Shown here piece after piece: positions 44,313 through 53,759 of a DNA stretch of 64,000 nt. The stretch spans positions 96,986 to 160,985 of the forward strand of contig JBBIUE010000001.1 in NCBI GenBank assembly GCA_037440405.1. Reading direction: 5' to 3'. A program made the position numbers and the translations under genes. The stretch comes from JANMGV01 sp037440405 (GTDB taxonomy: Bacteria; Planctomycetota; Planctomycetia; Pirellulales; Pirellulaceae). Each line of letters starts with the position of its first letter. Within the stretch, counting starts at the first letter, position 1. The notes beneath the pieces were generated by a model. The model was given only the letters and a program-made list of their open reading frames with translations, was not told where the DNA came from and did no database searches.

Positions 44313-45827
44313 TTACTTGATAATCTGGAAATCGACGAACCCCGTTCCAAACTTACCCGCAACGCCATCTTCCATGGTCAGTCGCAGTTGGTATTTGCCC
44401 GGAGCGATTTGAGATGGCATGTAGATGCGATAGACGATAAACACGTCGCGCCGTTGGTTTTTCGAAGTTTCCGACTCTGCCGGAAGAGCTTGTTCGATGA
44501 TCCGCACACCGTCTTTGTCGATGATTTCGTAGCTTCCTTTCAACGTCGTCTGGTACCCTTCCTGCGCCAGTTTTGAAACAACGTTGTCGAGTTCGCAGTA
44601 GATGAGTAGCTCTTGGTCCGGGCGAAATCGTTGGGTGGGTAATCGCTTGTAATTCCCGTAGCCCAGCACTTCGGAGCAAAACGCCAAATCGCGAACCTCA
44701 AGTCCGCTGACTGCAGCCAAGTGAGATTCTGCCTCGCGGTGGTCCTTCAATATTGGTAGCCAGCGACGGGAATCTGATCGACTCATATCGATCGAAACCG
44801 CCTGTTGGAGTGTTCTCAATTGGCATTGCAGATAAGCCTGCTCGTGTTCGGAGATACCTTCGACCGGTTCCAGGGCATCATTCACCCGACCAGCAACTAA
44901 GCGAAGTAGGCGGAGTTCCATTTCTTGCTTGATCCGAGTCGGAGAATCGCTGAACTGTCCGGATTGAAGCCGCTGTTCGAGTTCTCGTATGGCTTGGTCG
45001 ATCGGATTCGATTCAGCTCGAAGTGCCGCAGTTTCGATCTCCTGGATTGCGGGTGGGGTTGCCCTGGCGATTTGTCTGGATTGCGATGGGCTCTGTGCAG
45101 GCTCCTCGGAAGCATCCGAAAGAGTTCTTCGTTCCGTCGGCTCGCTCGATGTCGACGGTTGCGGAGCAATCGCCGACATTGAGGTCGGATCAACAGTTGT
45201 AGGGTCGCACTGGGGGGATGGCGATTCAGGATCAGAGCTTTGTCTGCTCACCGCTGTTGCGGACGCTGGAACGACCTCAGACGGATAGAGCTCTTCTTCA
45301 GGAGCAATTCGAATCGCCGACGTTTCCTCGACTGTTCTGGCCCCATGTGCTGCGATGGACGTCTTGAGCATCTCAACAAATTCTGGTGGAAGCGCATCCG
45401 TCGCGAAGCTGAGTTCTGGATTGGGGTGGGCCGTAACCAACATGCGGGGGGGGCGTGGAGGTGAGCTTTCAACATCCCTGATCGTTCTGGCGGAAGATCG
45501 TCGGACATCGTTCAACTCTCGCATCGCCATTCGTTGATCTGATGGTCGAGGGCCATTTTGCGTATCGGGATGGGATGACCGCAAACTGACGGTGCCAATT
45601 CCCTGAGCCGTGGTCGCGACAGGCCCGGCATCTTTGTCGAAGCCAAGCGAACCATTGACGATCTGATTCCTGACTTGTTCCAGCCGATGGCAGCCGGTTG
45701 ACGCCCAACTACAGACCATCGAGCATCCCAAGAGGGAGAGGGCCAAGGTGCGACGATTGGGCCCGACTAGAGGAAAAACGCAGCTTGAGCGAGCTAAATT
45801 TTGCATGGTCATCAGCACGAATTCCAT
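44313..45827 (-). CDS. Large lipoprotein-like protein with beta C-terminal domain, unknown
   Basis: 504 residues. A hydrophobic leader (A-L-S-L-L-G-C-S-M-V-C-S-W-A-S-T-G-C) contains several cysteines, so it is a probable lipoprotein. Residues about 60-300 are low-complexity, Ser/Pro/Glu/Thr-rich and probably disordered. Residues about 300-370 are helical, and the last 130 residues look like a beta-sandwich (L-L-I-Y-C-E-L-D-N-V-V, then K-Y-Q-L-R-L-T-M-E-D). ATG at 45812 is an alternative start. I recognise no family. Confidence 0.68.
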   Translation of the reverse strand: MEFVLMTMQNLARSSCVFPLVGPNRRTLALSLLGCSMVCSWASTGCHRLEQVRNQIVNGSLGFDKDAGPVATTAQGIGTVSLRSSHPDTQNGPRPSDQRMAMRELNDVRRSSARTIRDVESSPPRPPRMLVTAHPNPELSFATDALPPEFVEMLKTSIAAHGARTVEETSAIRIAPEEELYPSEVVPASATAVSRQSSDPESPSPQCDPTTVDPTSMSAIAPQPSTSSEPTERRTLSDASEEPAQSPSQSRQIARATPPAIQEIETAALRAESNPIDQAIRELEQRLQSGQFSDSPTRIKQEMELRLLRLVAGRVNDALEPVEGISEHEQAYLQCQLRTLQQAVSIDMSRSDSRRWLPILKDHREAESHLAAVSGLEVRDLAFCSEVLGYGNYKRLPTQRFRPDQELLIYCELDNVVSKLAQEGYQTTLKGSYEIIDKDGVRIIEQALPAESETSKNQRRDVFIVYRIYMPSQIAPGKYQLRLTMEDGVAGKFGTGFVDFQIIK

Positions 45828-45930
45828 TTCGTACGCGAAGATCTCGTCCCAGAATTCGTGCGATACTAAGTCAATTTGAGGAGCAATTGCAAGAGAACAT
45901 TCGGTGGAGAGCTATCAATTGCCAGGTCGA

Positions 45931-46650
45931 TTAGTTGTCCGAAAACTTGGGGGGAAATTTTCGAAACGATCGAGAGGACGTAGCTTGGACTGAGGCAGAC
46001 GATTCCACTTGTGCAAACTGTTCCAAATACTCGAACAAGATCGAGCATCGCTGAGAGACGAACGTTTCCGCCAAAATCCTCTGTTTCCACTGATGAGGCA
46101 TAGGAATTCCGAAAGCAATCAGATCAACAAGCACGCCGATCGGAATCATATTCGCGGCATCTTCGAAAGGCGAGATTCCAGGAAATTCACCCGATGCTAC
46201 GCAGATGCTGACAATGGACTTCAGTCGCTCTCGCAAATCATCCACTTCATCCGAAGAGGGTTCCACTTCTTCAAGGAGATGGACCTCTGCCTTACGAAAC
46301 AGTTCGAGATTCGGAACCTCCCTGAGAATTTTGGCTCTGCGAACTCCTGCGAGGAGGATGTTAAAAGTTCCCTGGTCGGTCTCGGCGCAGGATACGACTT
46401 TGCCAAGGCAAACGGTGCTCTCGATCGGAGGTCGGCTGTCGTAATCCTTTTCCCAGCCTGGTTTCATCAATGCCATCGTAATCAGATGATCGGTAGCCAA
46501 TGCCTCCTTCAGCATCGCACAGTATCGGTCCTCGAAAATATGCAGCGCCTGAACGACATGAGGAAAAAGCACCAAATTGGGGAGAGGAAACAGCCGAACA
46601 AGTCCGTCAAAATTATCCGGCAACGACAAATCCTGCGAAAATGGATTCAT
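45931..46650 (-). CDS. Stand-alone Lon N-terminal (substrate-binding) domain protein
   Basis: 239 residues from ATG 46650 (GTG at 46668 is the alternative). It begins M-N-P-F-S-Q and shows the LON domain pattern: R-L-F-P-L-P-N-L-V-L-F-P-H-V-V-Q-A-L-H-I-F-E-D-R-Y, then I-T-M-A-L-M-K-P-G-W, V-C-L-G-K-V-V-S-C and F-N-I-L-L-A-G-V-R-R-A. There is no AAA+ or protease domain, so it is the orphan LonN type found in many bacteria, of uncertain function. Just upstream of the lipoprotein gene (103-base gap), so possibly in the same transcript. Confidence 0.85.
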   Translation of the reverse strand: MNPFSQDLSLPDNFDGLVRLFPLPNLVLFPHVVQALHIFEDRYCAMLKEALATDHLITMALMKPGWEKDYDSRPPIESTVCLGKVVSCAETDQGTFNILLAGVRRAKILREVPNLELFRKAEVHLLEEVEPSSDEVDDLRERLKSIVSICVASGEFPGISPFEDAANMIPIGVLVDLIAFGIPMPHQWKQRILAETFVSQRCSILFEYLEQFAQVESSASVQATSSRSFRKFPPKFSDN

Positions 46651-46912
46651 GGAAGTTCGTCTCAGCACCGTTCAGATCAAGTCATCGAAATTAGCGGCTT
46701 CAGATTGTTCCCTGGCCGCATTTTCGTCCGTAACGCGGAATTCAGTAACAAACAATAGCAAAAACTGTTATCTTACCATAGTGCGTTATCAAGCTTTCGA
46801 TTCGATCGAACGTTCTCGGTAGATTACCACACGCGAGCGTCGAGCGAAACTTGGCGATAAGTTGAAACTCTCCTGTGACTCCTCCTAGCTGATCCTTGAG
46901 CAAAGGTAACCG

Positions 46913-47494
46913 ATGATTCTTACCGGTGATGAAATCGTTGCCCGATTAGGCACCGATATCGTTATAGAACCTTTTGATCCCGAATGCTTGAATCCGAATG
47001 GCTACGATTTATCCTTGCACGATGAATTGTTGGTTTACGAAGAAGTCATTCTCGATTGCAAGCAGCCAAATCGCTTTCGCCGCTTGAGTATTCCTCCTGA
47101 AGGGCTGATACTTTCTCCCAATCAGCTTTACTTGGGGAGAACTGCGGAATACACGGAAACACATAATCTCGTTCCCATGATCGAAGGAAGATCGTCGGTC
47201 AGTCGCTTAGGTCTGTTTATCCATGCGACAGGTGGGTTTGGCGATGTCGGCTTTCGCGGTTATTGGACACTTGAGATTGTCGCCGTCCAGCCAGTTCGAA
47301 TCTACGCTGGAATACGGATATCCCAAATCATCTACCACGACGTTTGCGGCCAAGTCAGGGAGTATGCGAGTGACAAATATCAAAACAACCGGGACATTCA
47401 ACCCAGTTTGCTCTATCGCGAGTACGGGCGAAAAGACAATCCCGATCAACTCATTTTGGACTTCGAGACTGCCGGTCTGACTGCGGAATTCTGA
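46913..47494 (+). CDS. dcd: dCTP deaminase
   Basis: 193 residues of the dUTPase/Dcd trimer family. Motifs: E91-G-R-S-S-V-S-R98 and G-G-F-G-D-V-G-F-R-G-Y-W-T-L-E121 with Glu121 as likely catalytic residue, plus N-P-N-G-Y-D-L near the N-terminus. It deaminates dCTP to dUTP for thymidylate synthesis. An AAAGG-like site lies a few bases upstream of ATG 46913. It is the only gene of its orientation between the Lon-N group and a convergent glycosyltransferase. Confidence 0.92.
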   Translation: MILTGDEIVARLGTDIVIEPFDPECLNPNGYDLSLHDELLVYEEVILDCKQPNRFRRLSIPPEGLILSPNQLYLGRTAEYTETHNLVPMIEGRSSVSRLGLFIHATGGFGDVGFRGYWTLEIVAVQPVRIYAGIRISQIIYHDVCGQVREYASDKYQNNRDIQPSLLYREYGRKDNPDQLILDFETAGLTAEF

Positions 47495-47502
47495 TCGTAT
47501 CG

Positions 47503-47521
47503 CTGAGGGAGCCTTCCTCAG
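47503..47521. terminator. Bidirectional hairpin between convergent dcd and glycosyltransferase
   Basis: CTGAGG (47503-47508) pairs with CCTCAG (47516-47521), extendable by a G-U and an A-T pair to eight. It lies in the 37-base gap between the convergent stops at 47494 and 47532. No long T tract follows. Confidence 0.45.
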
Positions 47522-47531
47522 GCCGAGAGGG

Positions 47532-48791
47532 CTATAGAAGCGAGCGATAAACTTTGGCGACCGACGCGGCCATATGTTGATCGGTATACCGTTCTCGTTG
47601 GCGTTGAACCGCTCGTTGGCTCATGCCCGCCCACTCGGATCGACTCGCCGTTAAGCGTGTCATGGCTAGAGCTAAGCTTACGGGATCGTTGGGATTTGCT
47701 AGAACGCCTTCGTTTCCTTCGCGAACCACTTCAGGGGTACCCTCGACGCTGGTGGCGATCACAGGAACACCGCACGCCATGGCTTCCAAGACCACCATCG
47801 GCATCCCTTCGCCGAACCGACTTGGTAATACCATGGCATCGAATTCGCGAATGATTTGCATGACGTTGGACTGGAAACCGCAGAATCGTACTCGGTCGGT
47901 CAATCCTAGCTGATCGACGAGTGTGCGAATCTTGCTCTCGTAGAACGGCGATTCGAATCCACCCACCAGCTCCAAACAGATATTAGGCTTTTGAAGCAGT
48001 TTCAGGGATTGCAGTAAAATCTCGACTCCCTTGCGTGGACGAAAGAGGGCCACCATTCCCAAACGCCAGTTCTTCTGATGCAAGCGCTCAGACGGAAGGA
48101 TCGGCTCTACGATGGGAACGCCATTGGGAATCGACACGACTTTCTGGCGTGAGTAGCCTCGCGACAACATTTCTCTGCGCAGCGATTTGGAAACGGTGAT
48201 GATCTTAGAGCAATTCGTGAGCGACCATCGCTCGAAGCCGTCGTTGAATAGATTGGTCAACCATCGAGTCGAATCGCGAGCGGTGGGCGAATGTACGTGG
48301 AAAAGCCAAGGAATGCCTGTTCTTCGGCTGGCAAGGCTGGCGACCATGGCGGCTCGCGGCGTGTGCGCATGGATCAGCCTGTGTTCACCATCGCGCAGAA
48401 TTTGTTCGACCTCACGAACTACTCCGAGATCGCATCGATAATGCATGGGTGCCAGCTTGATTGCTTTTCTCGGCAGACCGGAAAGCTGCGGGAATTTGCC
48501 CTGTTTCAAACAGGCAAAGGTTGCCGCAAAATGATTGGATTCGAGGCATTGCCCTAGCAACTGCTGCACACGTTCCGCCCCAGAAAAATGCTCGCCATTG
48601 ATGATGTGAAGAACGGGAACGGTTGAAACGACCGACTTCGATTGGCCAGAATCGATGGTCTCGTTCCCAACGTTCGTCGGTGACGAACTTGGTACGATAG
48701 TTACTGCTGGGACAGCCCCATCCCAAAGAGCTGGAGTCTGCAACATGGTTCTACTCCGGTGATGAACGAATCGAAGCCGAAAACTGCTCAT
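47532..48791 (-). CDS. Glycosyltransferase family 4 (GT-B)
   Basis: 419 residues. N-terminal acceptor domain with V-L-H-I-I-N-G-E-H-F-S-G-A-E-R-V-Q and H-A-H-T-P-R-A; C-terminal GT1-type domain with I-P-N-G-V, L-G-M-V-A-L-F-R-P-R-K-G-V-E and the E-x7-E retaining motif F-G-E-G-M-P-M-V-V-L-E-A-M-A-C-G-V-P-V-I-A. Transfers sugar from a nucleotide donor to a cell-surface acceptor; donor unknown. ATG at 48746 is an alternative start. It is divergent to a UDP-sugar pyrophosphorylase 50 bases away, suggesting a shared control region. Confidence 0.9.
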   Translation of the reverse strand: MSSFRLRFVHHRSRTMLQTPALWDGAVPAVTIVPSSSPTNVGNETIDSGQSKSVVSTVPVLHIINGEHFSGAERVQQLLGQCLESNHFAATFACLKQGKFPQLSGLPRKAIKLAPMHYRCDLGVVREVEQILRDGEHRLIHAHTPRAAMVASLASRRTGIPWLFHVHSPTARDSTRWLTNLFNDGFERWSLTNCSKIITVSKSLRREMLSRGYSRQKVVSIPNGVPIVEPILPSERLHQKNWRLGMVALFRPRKGVEILLQSLKLLQKPNICLELVGGFESPFYESKIRTLVDQLGLTDRVRFCGFQSNVMQIIREFDAMVLPSRFGEGMPMVVLEAMACGVPVIATSVEGTPEVVREGNEGVLANPNDPVSLALAMTRLTASRSEWAGMSQRAVQRQRERYTDQHMAASVAKVYRSLL

Positions 48792-48841
48792 AAGGGTACG
48801 TTGAAAATGGATGGTCTGCTGAGCATAAGCTAGGCTTAGGC

Positions 48842-50317
48842 ATGGCTGAAGTTGTTGCAGATGTTCTGATGATAACGGAGAGCACGATTATGCTAGCCGA
48901 AGCGATGTCCACAAAGTTGAACAACAGTGAGCTCTATGCCAACTTGGAAGAGCGACTTTCTCGTTTCGATCAAACTCACCTTCTGCGGTTCTGGAATGAA
49001 CTCTCGGATACGGAACGCGTTGGTTTGGCTGAACAGATTCACAGCCTCGATTTAGCGGCCCTACGTGGTTTGACGCAACACAAAGAATCCTTTCCATTGG
49101 ATCTTAGTCGCATCCACATTCAGCCCCCGAATGCGATCACCCTGGACTCGTGTAGCCAGGAAGCCATACGCGCTGCACGAACGACCGGCGAAGCGACGCT
49201 GAGGCAGGGCAAAGTCGCGATGGTTTTGGTAGCTGGCGGACAAGGCACGCGGCTTGGTTTCGATCATCCCAAGGGAATGTATCCGATTGCTCCGATTTCT
49301 GGTCGAACGCTTTTTCAGATTCACATCGATCGTCTCAAGGCCCTGATGGATCGCTTTCAAGTTTCGATCCCCTTGTACTTAATGACGAGTCCCGCAACCG
49401 ATGCCGAAACGCGAGCGTATTTTGATGCCCATCATCGATTCGGATTGTTGGAAGAGGATTTGCGCATTATCTGCCAAGGCGTGATGCCCGCCATCGATCG
49501 GCAAAGCGGTCGGATACTCATGGAGTCGCGTTCGCAGTTGGCATTGAGTCCAGACGGTCACGGCGGCCTGTTAGCGGCCATGCAGCAACACGGATGTTTA
49601 GAGCACGCTCGAAATCGCGGGATCGAGATTCTCTTTTACGGCCAAGTCGATAATCCCTTGCTGCCTATTTGCGATCCCGCACTGATCGGATTTCATCTTT
49701 CGGCGCGCAGCGAGATGACAACGCAAGTCGTACGGAAGAGATTCGCCAAAGAGAAAGTGGGGAATGTCGTTTCCATTGACGGCAGAACTCAGATCATTGA
49801 ATATAGCGACTTGCCCGATTCGCTCGCTGAGTTGACGAATCCCGATGGATCCTTGACTCTCTGGGCAGGGAATATCGCAGTTCACATATTCGACCTGAGT
49901 TTTGTAGAGAGGAATACAAACCAAGTCGATGCCCTACCTTTCCACCGCGCGATCAAGAAGGTTCCGTATGTGGATGATTCCGGCTCACTTGTTCAGCCAT
50001 CGGAGCCCAATGCCATCAAGTTCGAGCGTTTCATCTTCGATCTGTTACCTCTCGCGAGCAATGCGATGGTCGTGGAAGCTAAGGCCCACGAAGTTTTTGC
50101 GCCAGTGAAGAACGCTCCTGGCGACCCAATCGACTCGCCGGACACGGCACGTCGGGCCATGATACGACTCCATCAAAGCTGGCTTCGGTCCGCCGGCGTC
50201 ACTGTCCATGACGAGACAGCCGTGGAAATTCATCCTGGATGGGCCCTCGACGAAAGTGAAGCAGTAAAGAAAATACAACCTGGGATTAGCATCGAAAAGT
50301 CCACGTATTTCAGCTAG
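48842..50317 (+). CDS. UDPGP-family uridylyltransferase, UAP1/AGX-like
   Basis: 491 residues, eukaryote-like UDP-sugar pyrophosphorylase. Signature L-V-A-G-G-Q-G-T-R-L-G-F-D-H-P-K-G-M-Y-P-I near residue 130, then L-M-T-S-x-A-T-D-A-E-T, S-P-D-G-H-G-G-L-L, F-Y-G-Q-V-D-N-P-L-L and N-A-I-K-F-E-R-F-I-F-D-L-L-P. The pattern fits UDP-N-acetylglucosamine pyrophosphorylases; UTP-glucose-1-phosphate activity is possible. Several in-frame ATGs follow within 80 bases, so the exact N-terminus is uncertain. Supplies activated sugars for envelope polymers, next to manC. Confidence 0.88.
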   Translation: MAEVVADVLMITESTIMLAEAMSTKLNNSELYANLEERLSRFDQTHLLRFWNELSDTERVGLAEQIHSLDLAALRGLTQHKESFPLDLSRIHIQPPNAITLDSCSQEAIRAARTTGEATLRQGKVAMVLVAGGQGTRLGFDHPKGMYPIAPISGRTLFQIHIDRLKALMDRFQVSIPLYLMTSPATDAETRAYFDAHHRFGLLEEDLRIICQGVMPAIDRQSGRILMESRSQLALSPDGHGGLLAAMQQHGCLEHARNRGIEILFYGQVDNPLLPICDPALIGFHLSARSEMTTQVVRKRFAKEKVGNVVSIDGRTQIIEYSDLPDSLAELTNPDGSLTLWAGNIAVHIFDLSFVERNTNQVDALPFHRAIKKVPYVDDSGSLVQPSEPNAIKFERFIFDLLPLASNAMVVEAKAHEVFAPVKNAPGDPIDSPDTARRAMIRLHQSWLRSAGVTVHDETAVEIHPGWALDESEAVKKIQPGISIEKSTYFS

Positions 50318-50450
50318 CCCCGAACTTAACCTACTTGGCTTATGTCCTTTTCTCTCCCTCGAGGGGCAAGGATCGAGAAAGAGGGAATTGGGTTGTTCGT
50401 GGCTTGGTCTGGCTTGCAAGAATTCGATCACGTAACAAGGAGTCGTTAGC

Positions 50451-51530
50451 ATGTTGCACGCGGTGATCATGGCAGGTGGTTCAGGAACTCGATTTTGGCC
50501 TGCCAGCCGTCAAGCCAAGCCCAAGCAACTGCTCAGCATGGCCTCGTCGCGAACGATGCTGCAATCGACTTTTGATCGATTGCAAGGACTGGTAACACCC
50601 GAGCACGTCCTGGTCTTGACCAATTGCCAATTAGCGGATGCGGTCAAGCAGCAATTGCCCCAATTGCCACCGGAACACATTGTTGGCGAGCCATGCAAAC
50701 GCGATACGGCACCCTGCATCGGAGTCGCAGCATCGCTGATTGCATCTGCCGACCCCAACGGAACGATGATCGTCCTGCCTTCCGATCATACGATTGAACC
50801 TCAGTCGGAGTTTCACCGAACGGTTCGGACCGGTGTGGAGCTATTGGAGAAGCATCCAGGTTTGATCGTGACCTTCGGAATTCGCCCGAATTACCCTGCC
50901 GAGTCTTTTGGCTACATTGAACGCGGCGAACCGCTAGCGAGTCCCGCTGGAGTTGCCGCTTTTCGCGTCGATCGATTCCGCGAGAAACCGGATCGCGCGA
51001 CCGCCGAATCGTTTTTGGCGTCGGGCAGATTTTACTGGAATAGCGGCATCTTTTTATGGAAAGCCAAGACCATTTTGGATGCCTTAGCTCGTTTTGAACC
51101 AGAGATGCTTGAGCATATTCAAGCAATTGCTAAGAGCATCGGCACGCCGAATTTTCAGTCCGCATTTGCAACGCACTTCGAGCGAATCCGCGGTAAATCT
51201 ATCGACTTTGCCGTCATGGAAAAGTATGAAAATGTCGCCGTACTTGAAGCACCATTTACCTGGGACGATGTAGGAAGCTGGCAGGCCATCGCGCGCTTGA
51301 TTCAGCCCGATGAAAACGACAATGCCGTCCAGGGGAGCTTCCTCGGCATCGATTCCACGGGGATGATTATCCGAAGCGAGGAGAATCATCTGATTGTCTG
51401 TATCGGGATGAAGGATACGATCGTCGTGCATACCTCGGACGCGACGCTCGTCGCTCCCAAATCAGAGGAGGAACGGGTTCGAGAGGTCGTGCAGCAGCTC
51501 AAGGAACTTGGACATCAGCAATATCTCTGA
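50451..51530 (+). CDS. manC: Mannose-1-phosphate guanylyltransferase
   Basis: 359 residues. The nucleotidyltransferase signature is M-A-G-G-S-G-T-R-F-W-P-A-S-R-x-x-x-P-K-Q-L, followed by V-L-P-S-D-H, F-G-Y-I-E, F-R-E-K-P, Y-W-N-S-G-I-F-L-W and D-V-G-S-W. It makes GDP-mannose. No C-terminal isomerase domain, so it is the monofunctional form. AAGGAG at 50437-50442, eight bases before ATG 50451, supports the start. The next gene, ruvX, begins 13 bases after its stop. Confidence 0.92.
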   Translation: MLHAVIMAGGSGTRFWPASRQAKPKQLLSMASSRTMLQSTFDRLQGLVTPEHVLVLTNCQLADAVKQQLPQLPPEHIVGEPCKRDTAPCIGVAASLIASADPNGTMIVLPSDHTIEPQSEFHRTVRTGVELLEKHPGLIVTFGIRPNYPAESFGYIERGEPLASPAGVAAFRVDRFREKPDRATAESFLASGRFYWNSGIFLWKAKTILDALARFEPEMLEHIQAIAKSIGTPNFQSAFATHFERIRGKSIDFAVMEKYENVAVLEAPFTWDDVGSWQAIARLIQPDENDNAVQGSFLGIDSTGMIIRSEENHLIVCIGMKDTIVVHTSDATLVAPKSEEERVREVVQQLKELGHQQYL

Positions 51531-51543
51531 TGAACTACAAGGG

Positions 51544-51993
51544 ATGAATTCAGGTGACTCGCACCCGTGGCCGACCAGCGGCCGGCTTGCCGGCGTGGAC
51601 TATGGTAGTGTGAGGATCGGCATTGCCATCAGTGATCCGTCGCAGCATTGGGTCAGTCCGCTCGATACTTACCAGCCACGCACGACGAAGCTCGACATCG
51701 AATATTTCGTCGGTCTCGCCAAGAATGAAAACGTTGTAGGATGGGTCGTCGGCCTACCGATCCACAATGACGGCTCGGAGAGTCAGAAATCACTAGAAGC
51801 GCGTTCATTCGCCAAGTGGCTGACCGAAATAACGGGACTGCCCCACCAACTCATGGACGAACGATTTTCCTCGGCGTTCGCCGAGCAACTGCTAAGACCA
51901 GCGGAGTTGAGTAAAGCGAAGCGAAAGCAACGCATCGATCGAATCGCGGCCATGATCATTTTGGAATCCTTCTTGGAATCCAAAAGGATGTAA
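51544..51993 (+). CDS. ruvX: Putative Holliday junction resolvase RuvX/YqgF
   Basis: 149 residues from ATG 51544. RNase H-like fold with the first catalytic Asp in G-V-D19-Y-G-x-V-R-I-G-I-A-I-S-D, then V-V-G-L-P-I, D-E-R-F-S-S-A-F-A and the C-terminal I-D-R-I-A-A-M-I-I-L-E. A longer frame opens at TTG 51508 and overlaps manC by 23 bases; ATG 51544 is preferred. Role in 16S rRNA processing or recombination is known for the family. Confidence 0.9.
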   Translation: MNSGDSHPWPTSGRLAGVDYGSVRIGIAISDPSQHWVSPLDTYQPRTTKLDIEYFVGLAKNENVVGWVVGLPIHNDGSESQKSLEARSFAKWLTEITGLPHQLMDERFSSAFAEQLLRPAELSKAKRKQRIDRIAAMIILESFLESKRM

Positions 51994-52382
51994 ACCTTTG
52001 CCACTGGGGAATGCGTGACTGCGGGAACGAGTCGCTTGCAGAAACGGTTCAGTGATCACCTCCCTATTGAAAGCCAACGGACATCCTTCAATTCACAGAA
52101 ATACTGTTCATCGAAGCTGGCGAAACAAGCCCGAAGCGCCAGCGATTGAACTCGATTTGCAAGTAGAATTCTCTTGTTGGATCGGCAGGATGATGTTCGT
52201 TAAACGGTATTGTGTTGAACAGTCAGCCGAAGGCGTGCAATTGGCAAATGGTGCTAACGCCTACGATTTGCGCCAAAATGGAAATCGGAAAGTTGAATCG
52301 AGAAGAGCACCTAGCTTCAAGCCGAACTTGATTAACAACGAAGTTTGGTGGAGTGGATGATGCGATGGAATCGGTCTCCAAG
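51994..52382. other. Intergenic between convergent ruvX and the secreted cluster
   Basis: 389 bases. A 102-codon plus frame from 52052 has no ribosome-binding site and no recognisable composition, so I leave it out. I see no hairpin strong enough to call a terminator. Confidence 0.4.
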
Positions 52383-53756
52383 CTAGCGCACTAAGCAGCG
52401 GAAGATGATGAATCCACCTTCGCCGGCCTTGAGAGGCTGTTGCAGTTCCCAGCGGAGCACGCTCGAACCGGCGGAATTCGGAGTGGACGAGAACGTTGCC
52501 TCAAACGTTCCTCGCTGCGTGCCTTCTAGGTATTCCAGTCTCGGCGGAAGAGAATCGAGGATGACGACGTTCGAAACGTCTTCGACCCCCCGATTATCGA
52601 AGCGAATCGTGAACTCGATCTCATCTCCGGGATTGGCGATTTGATGCGAACCGACTTTGCAAATGCGGACACATGGTTTGCCTTTGTAATCATAGAGAAC
52701 CGTCTCTTGTGCAGACTTGATATCACCGATGATCGCCGATTCCTTGCCATCGATAATGACCTGTACGGATTCGATGCCTGACCAGACTCTCGCAGCGGCG
52801 ACGGCTTGTTCGAGCCGCGCTTTTTCGTTGTCTTGTTGAATGCCCGTGCGAATGATCTGAAAATCAGCATAGAGAGGCAAATCGGACTCGACTGCCAAAA
52901 CCGGGATGATTCGATCAACGGCGATTCCGCGATTGCGGTCTCGTAAGGACTCAACGATTCGGACGCTGTCTTCAGGAATAGCACGGACTGGCTGTCGAAG
53001 ACGCAAGGGCGGGAGTGCCTCGCGAGTCGCCGAAGCAGCGACGGGCAAATTGGAAGCGAGCGTCGATTGCGACAGCTCGCTTTCACGAAGTTTGGTGATC
53101 TTGCGAACAGCCCCGAAACGAGGAGCATAAACTGGAAATCGGCAAGACGGTTCGACGAGCGTCTCGCCAGTCTTCCGATCGTAATGGATCACCGTGTCTT
53201 CGGGCTGCAGTCCGGCGACCGTTCCGTCTTTCAACACCTGGACCTTCGGGTCTCGGTCGCCTCCGTCAAACACATATTCTTGCGGATCGATCCACCGCAT
53301 CGGAGCGTAGCCCCCCGGCACGCTCGGACACGGTTCACAGTCCGCATAGATCGGAACATAGCGGCTCGATGCCCCATTACAAGCGGGGCATGAATCGCTG
53401 TTCGATCCTAAATGTCGATGTGATGCTTGCTGCACAATCTGCGGCATCATGCCTGGATGGTCCATGTGGCTGGTTGTCGTCTGACCATAGCTGGCCAAGG
53501 CCACCCCGTTCGGTTGGAAGCCGCTGGCGGACTGCGAGGATGCAATCTGCTGGGGTGCCTGCGACGTGCTTCGCACTGCAGATTGTTGCGAGGCTCCTGA
53601 CTGGCCATACGTCGCCATGGAACGGTTGCCGGATGCTCCTTGCGCTGAACTAAATGCACCGCCAGTGGTTCGTCCGGAAATCCCAGACTGACAACCAGTA
53701 AGCAAGCTCACACCAGCCAAAGCGAAGGCGAAGGCAGTTCGATATTTCCGCAACAT
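52383..53756 (-). CDS. Lipoprotein with C-terminal DUF11-like domain
   Basis: 457 residues. Signal with lipobox L-L-T-G-C (Cys near residue 22), then a Ser/Gln/Gly-rich low-complexity segment (to about residue 110), a short Cys-rich stretch (C-P-A-C-N-G and C-E-P-C-P), a middle domain and a C-terminal DUF11-like beta domain (N-P-G-D-E-I-E-F-T-I-R-F-D-N-R-G, then V-V-I-L-D-S-L-P-P-R-L-E-Y). DUF11 domains occur in surface and envelope proteins. It begins four bases after the stop of the preceding gene, so the three genes form an operon. Probably outer-membrane anchored. Role unknown. Confidence 0.8.
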   Translation of the reverse strand: MLRKYRTAFAFALAGVSLLTGCQSGISGRTTGGAFSSAQGASGNRSMATYGQSGASQQSAVRSTSQAPQQIASSQSASGFQPNGVALASYGQTTTSHMDHPGMMPQIVQQASHRHLGSNSDSCPACNGASSRYVPIYADCEPCPSVPGGYAPMRWIDPQEYVFDGGDRDPKVQVLKDGTVAGLQPEDTVIHYDRKTGETLVEPSCRFPVYAPRFGAVRKITKLRESELSQSTLASNLPVAASATREALPPLRLRQPVRAIPEDSVRIVESLRDRNRGIAVDRIIPVLAVESDLPLYADFQIIRTGIQQDNEKARLEQAVAAARVWSGIESVQVIIDGKESAIIGDIKSAQETVLYDYKGKPCVRICKVGSHQIANPGDEIEFTIRFDNRGVEDVSNVVILDSLPPRLEYLEGTQRGTFEATFSSTPNSAGSSVLRWELQQPLKAGEGGFIIFRCLVR

Positions 53757-53759
53757 GCA

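Noticed and set aside
52052..52360. 102-codon plus frame after ruvX
   Set aside because: No ribosome-binding site, odd amino acid composition and no neighbour support.
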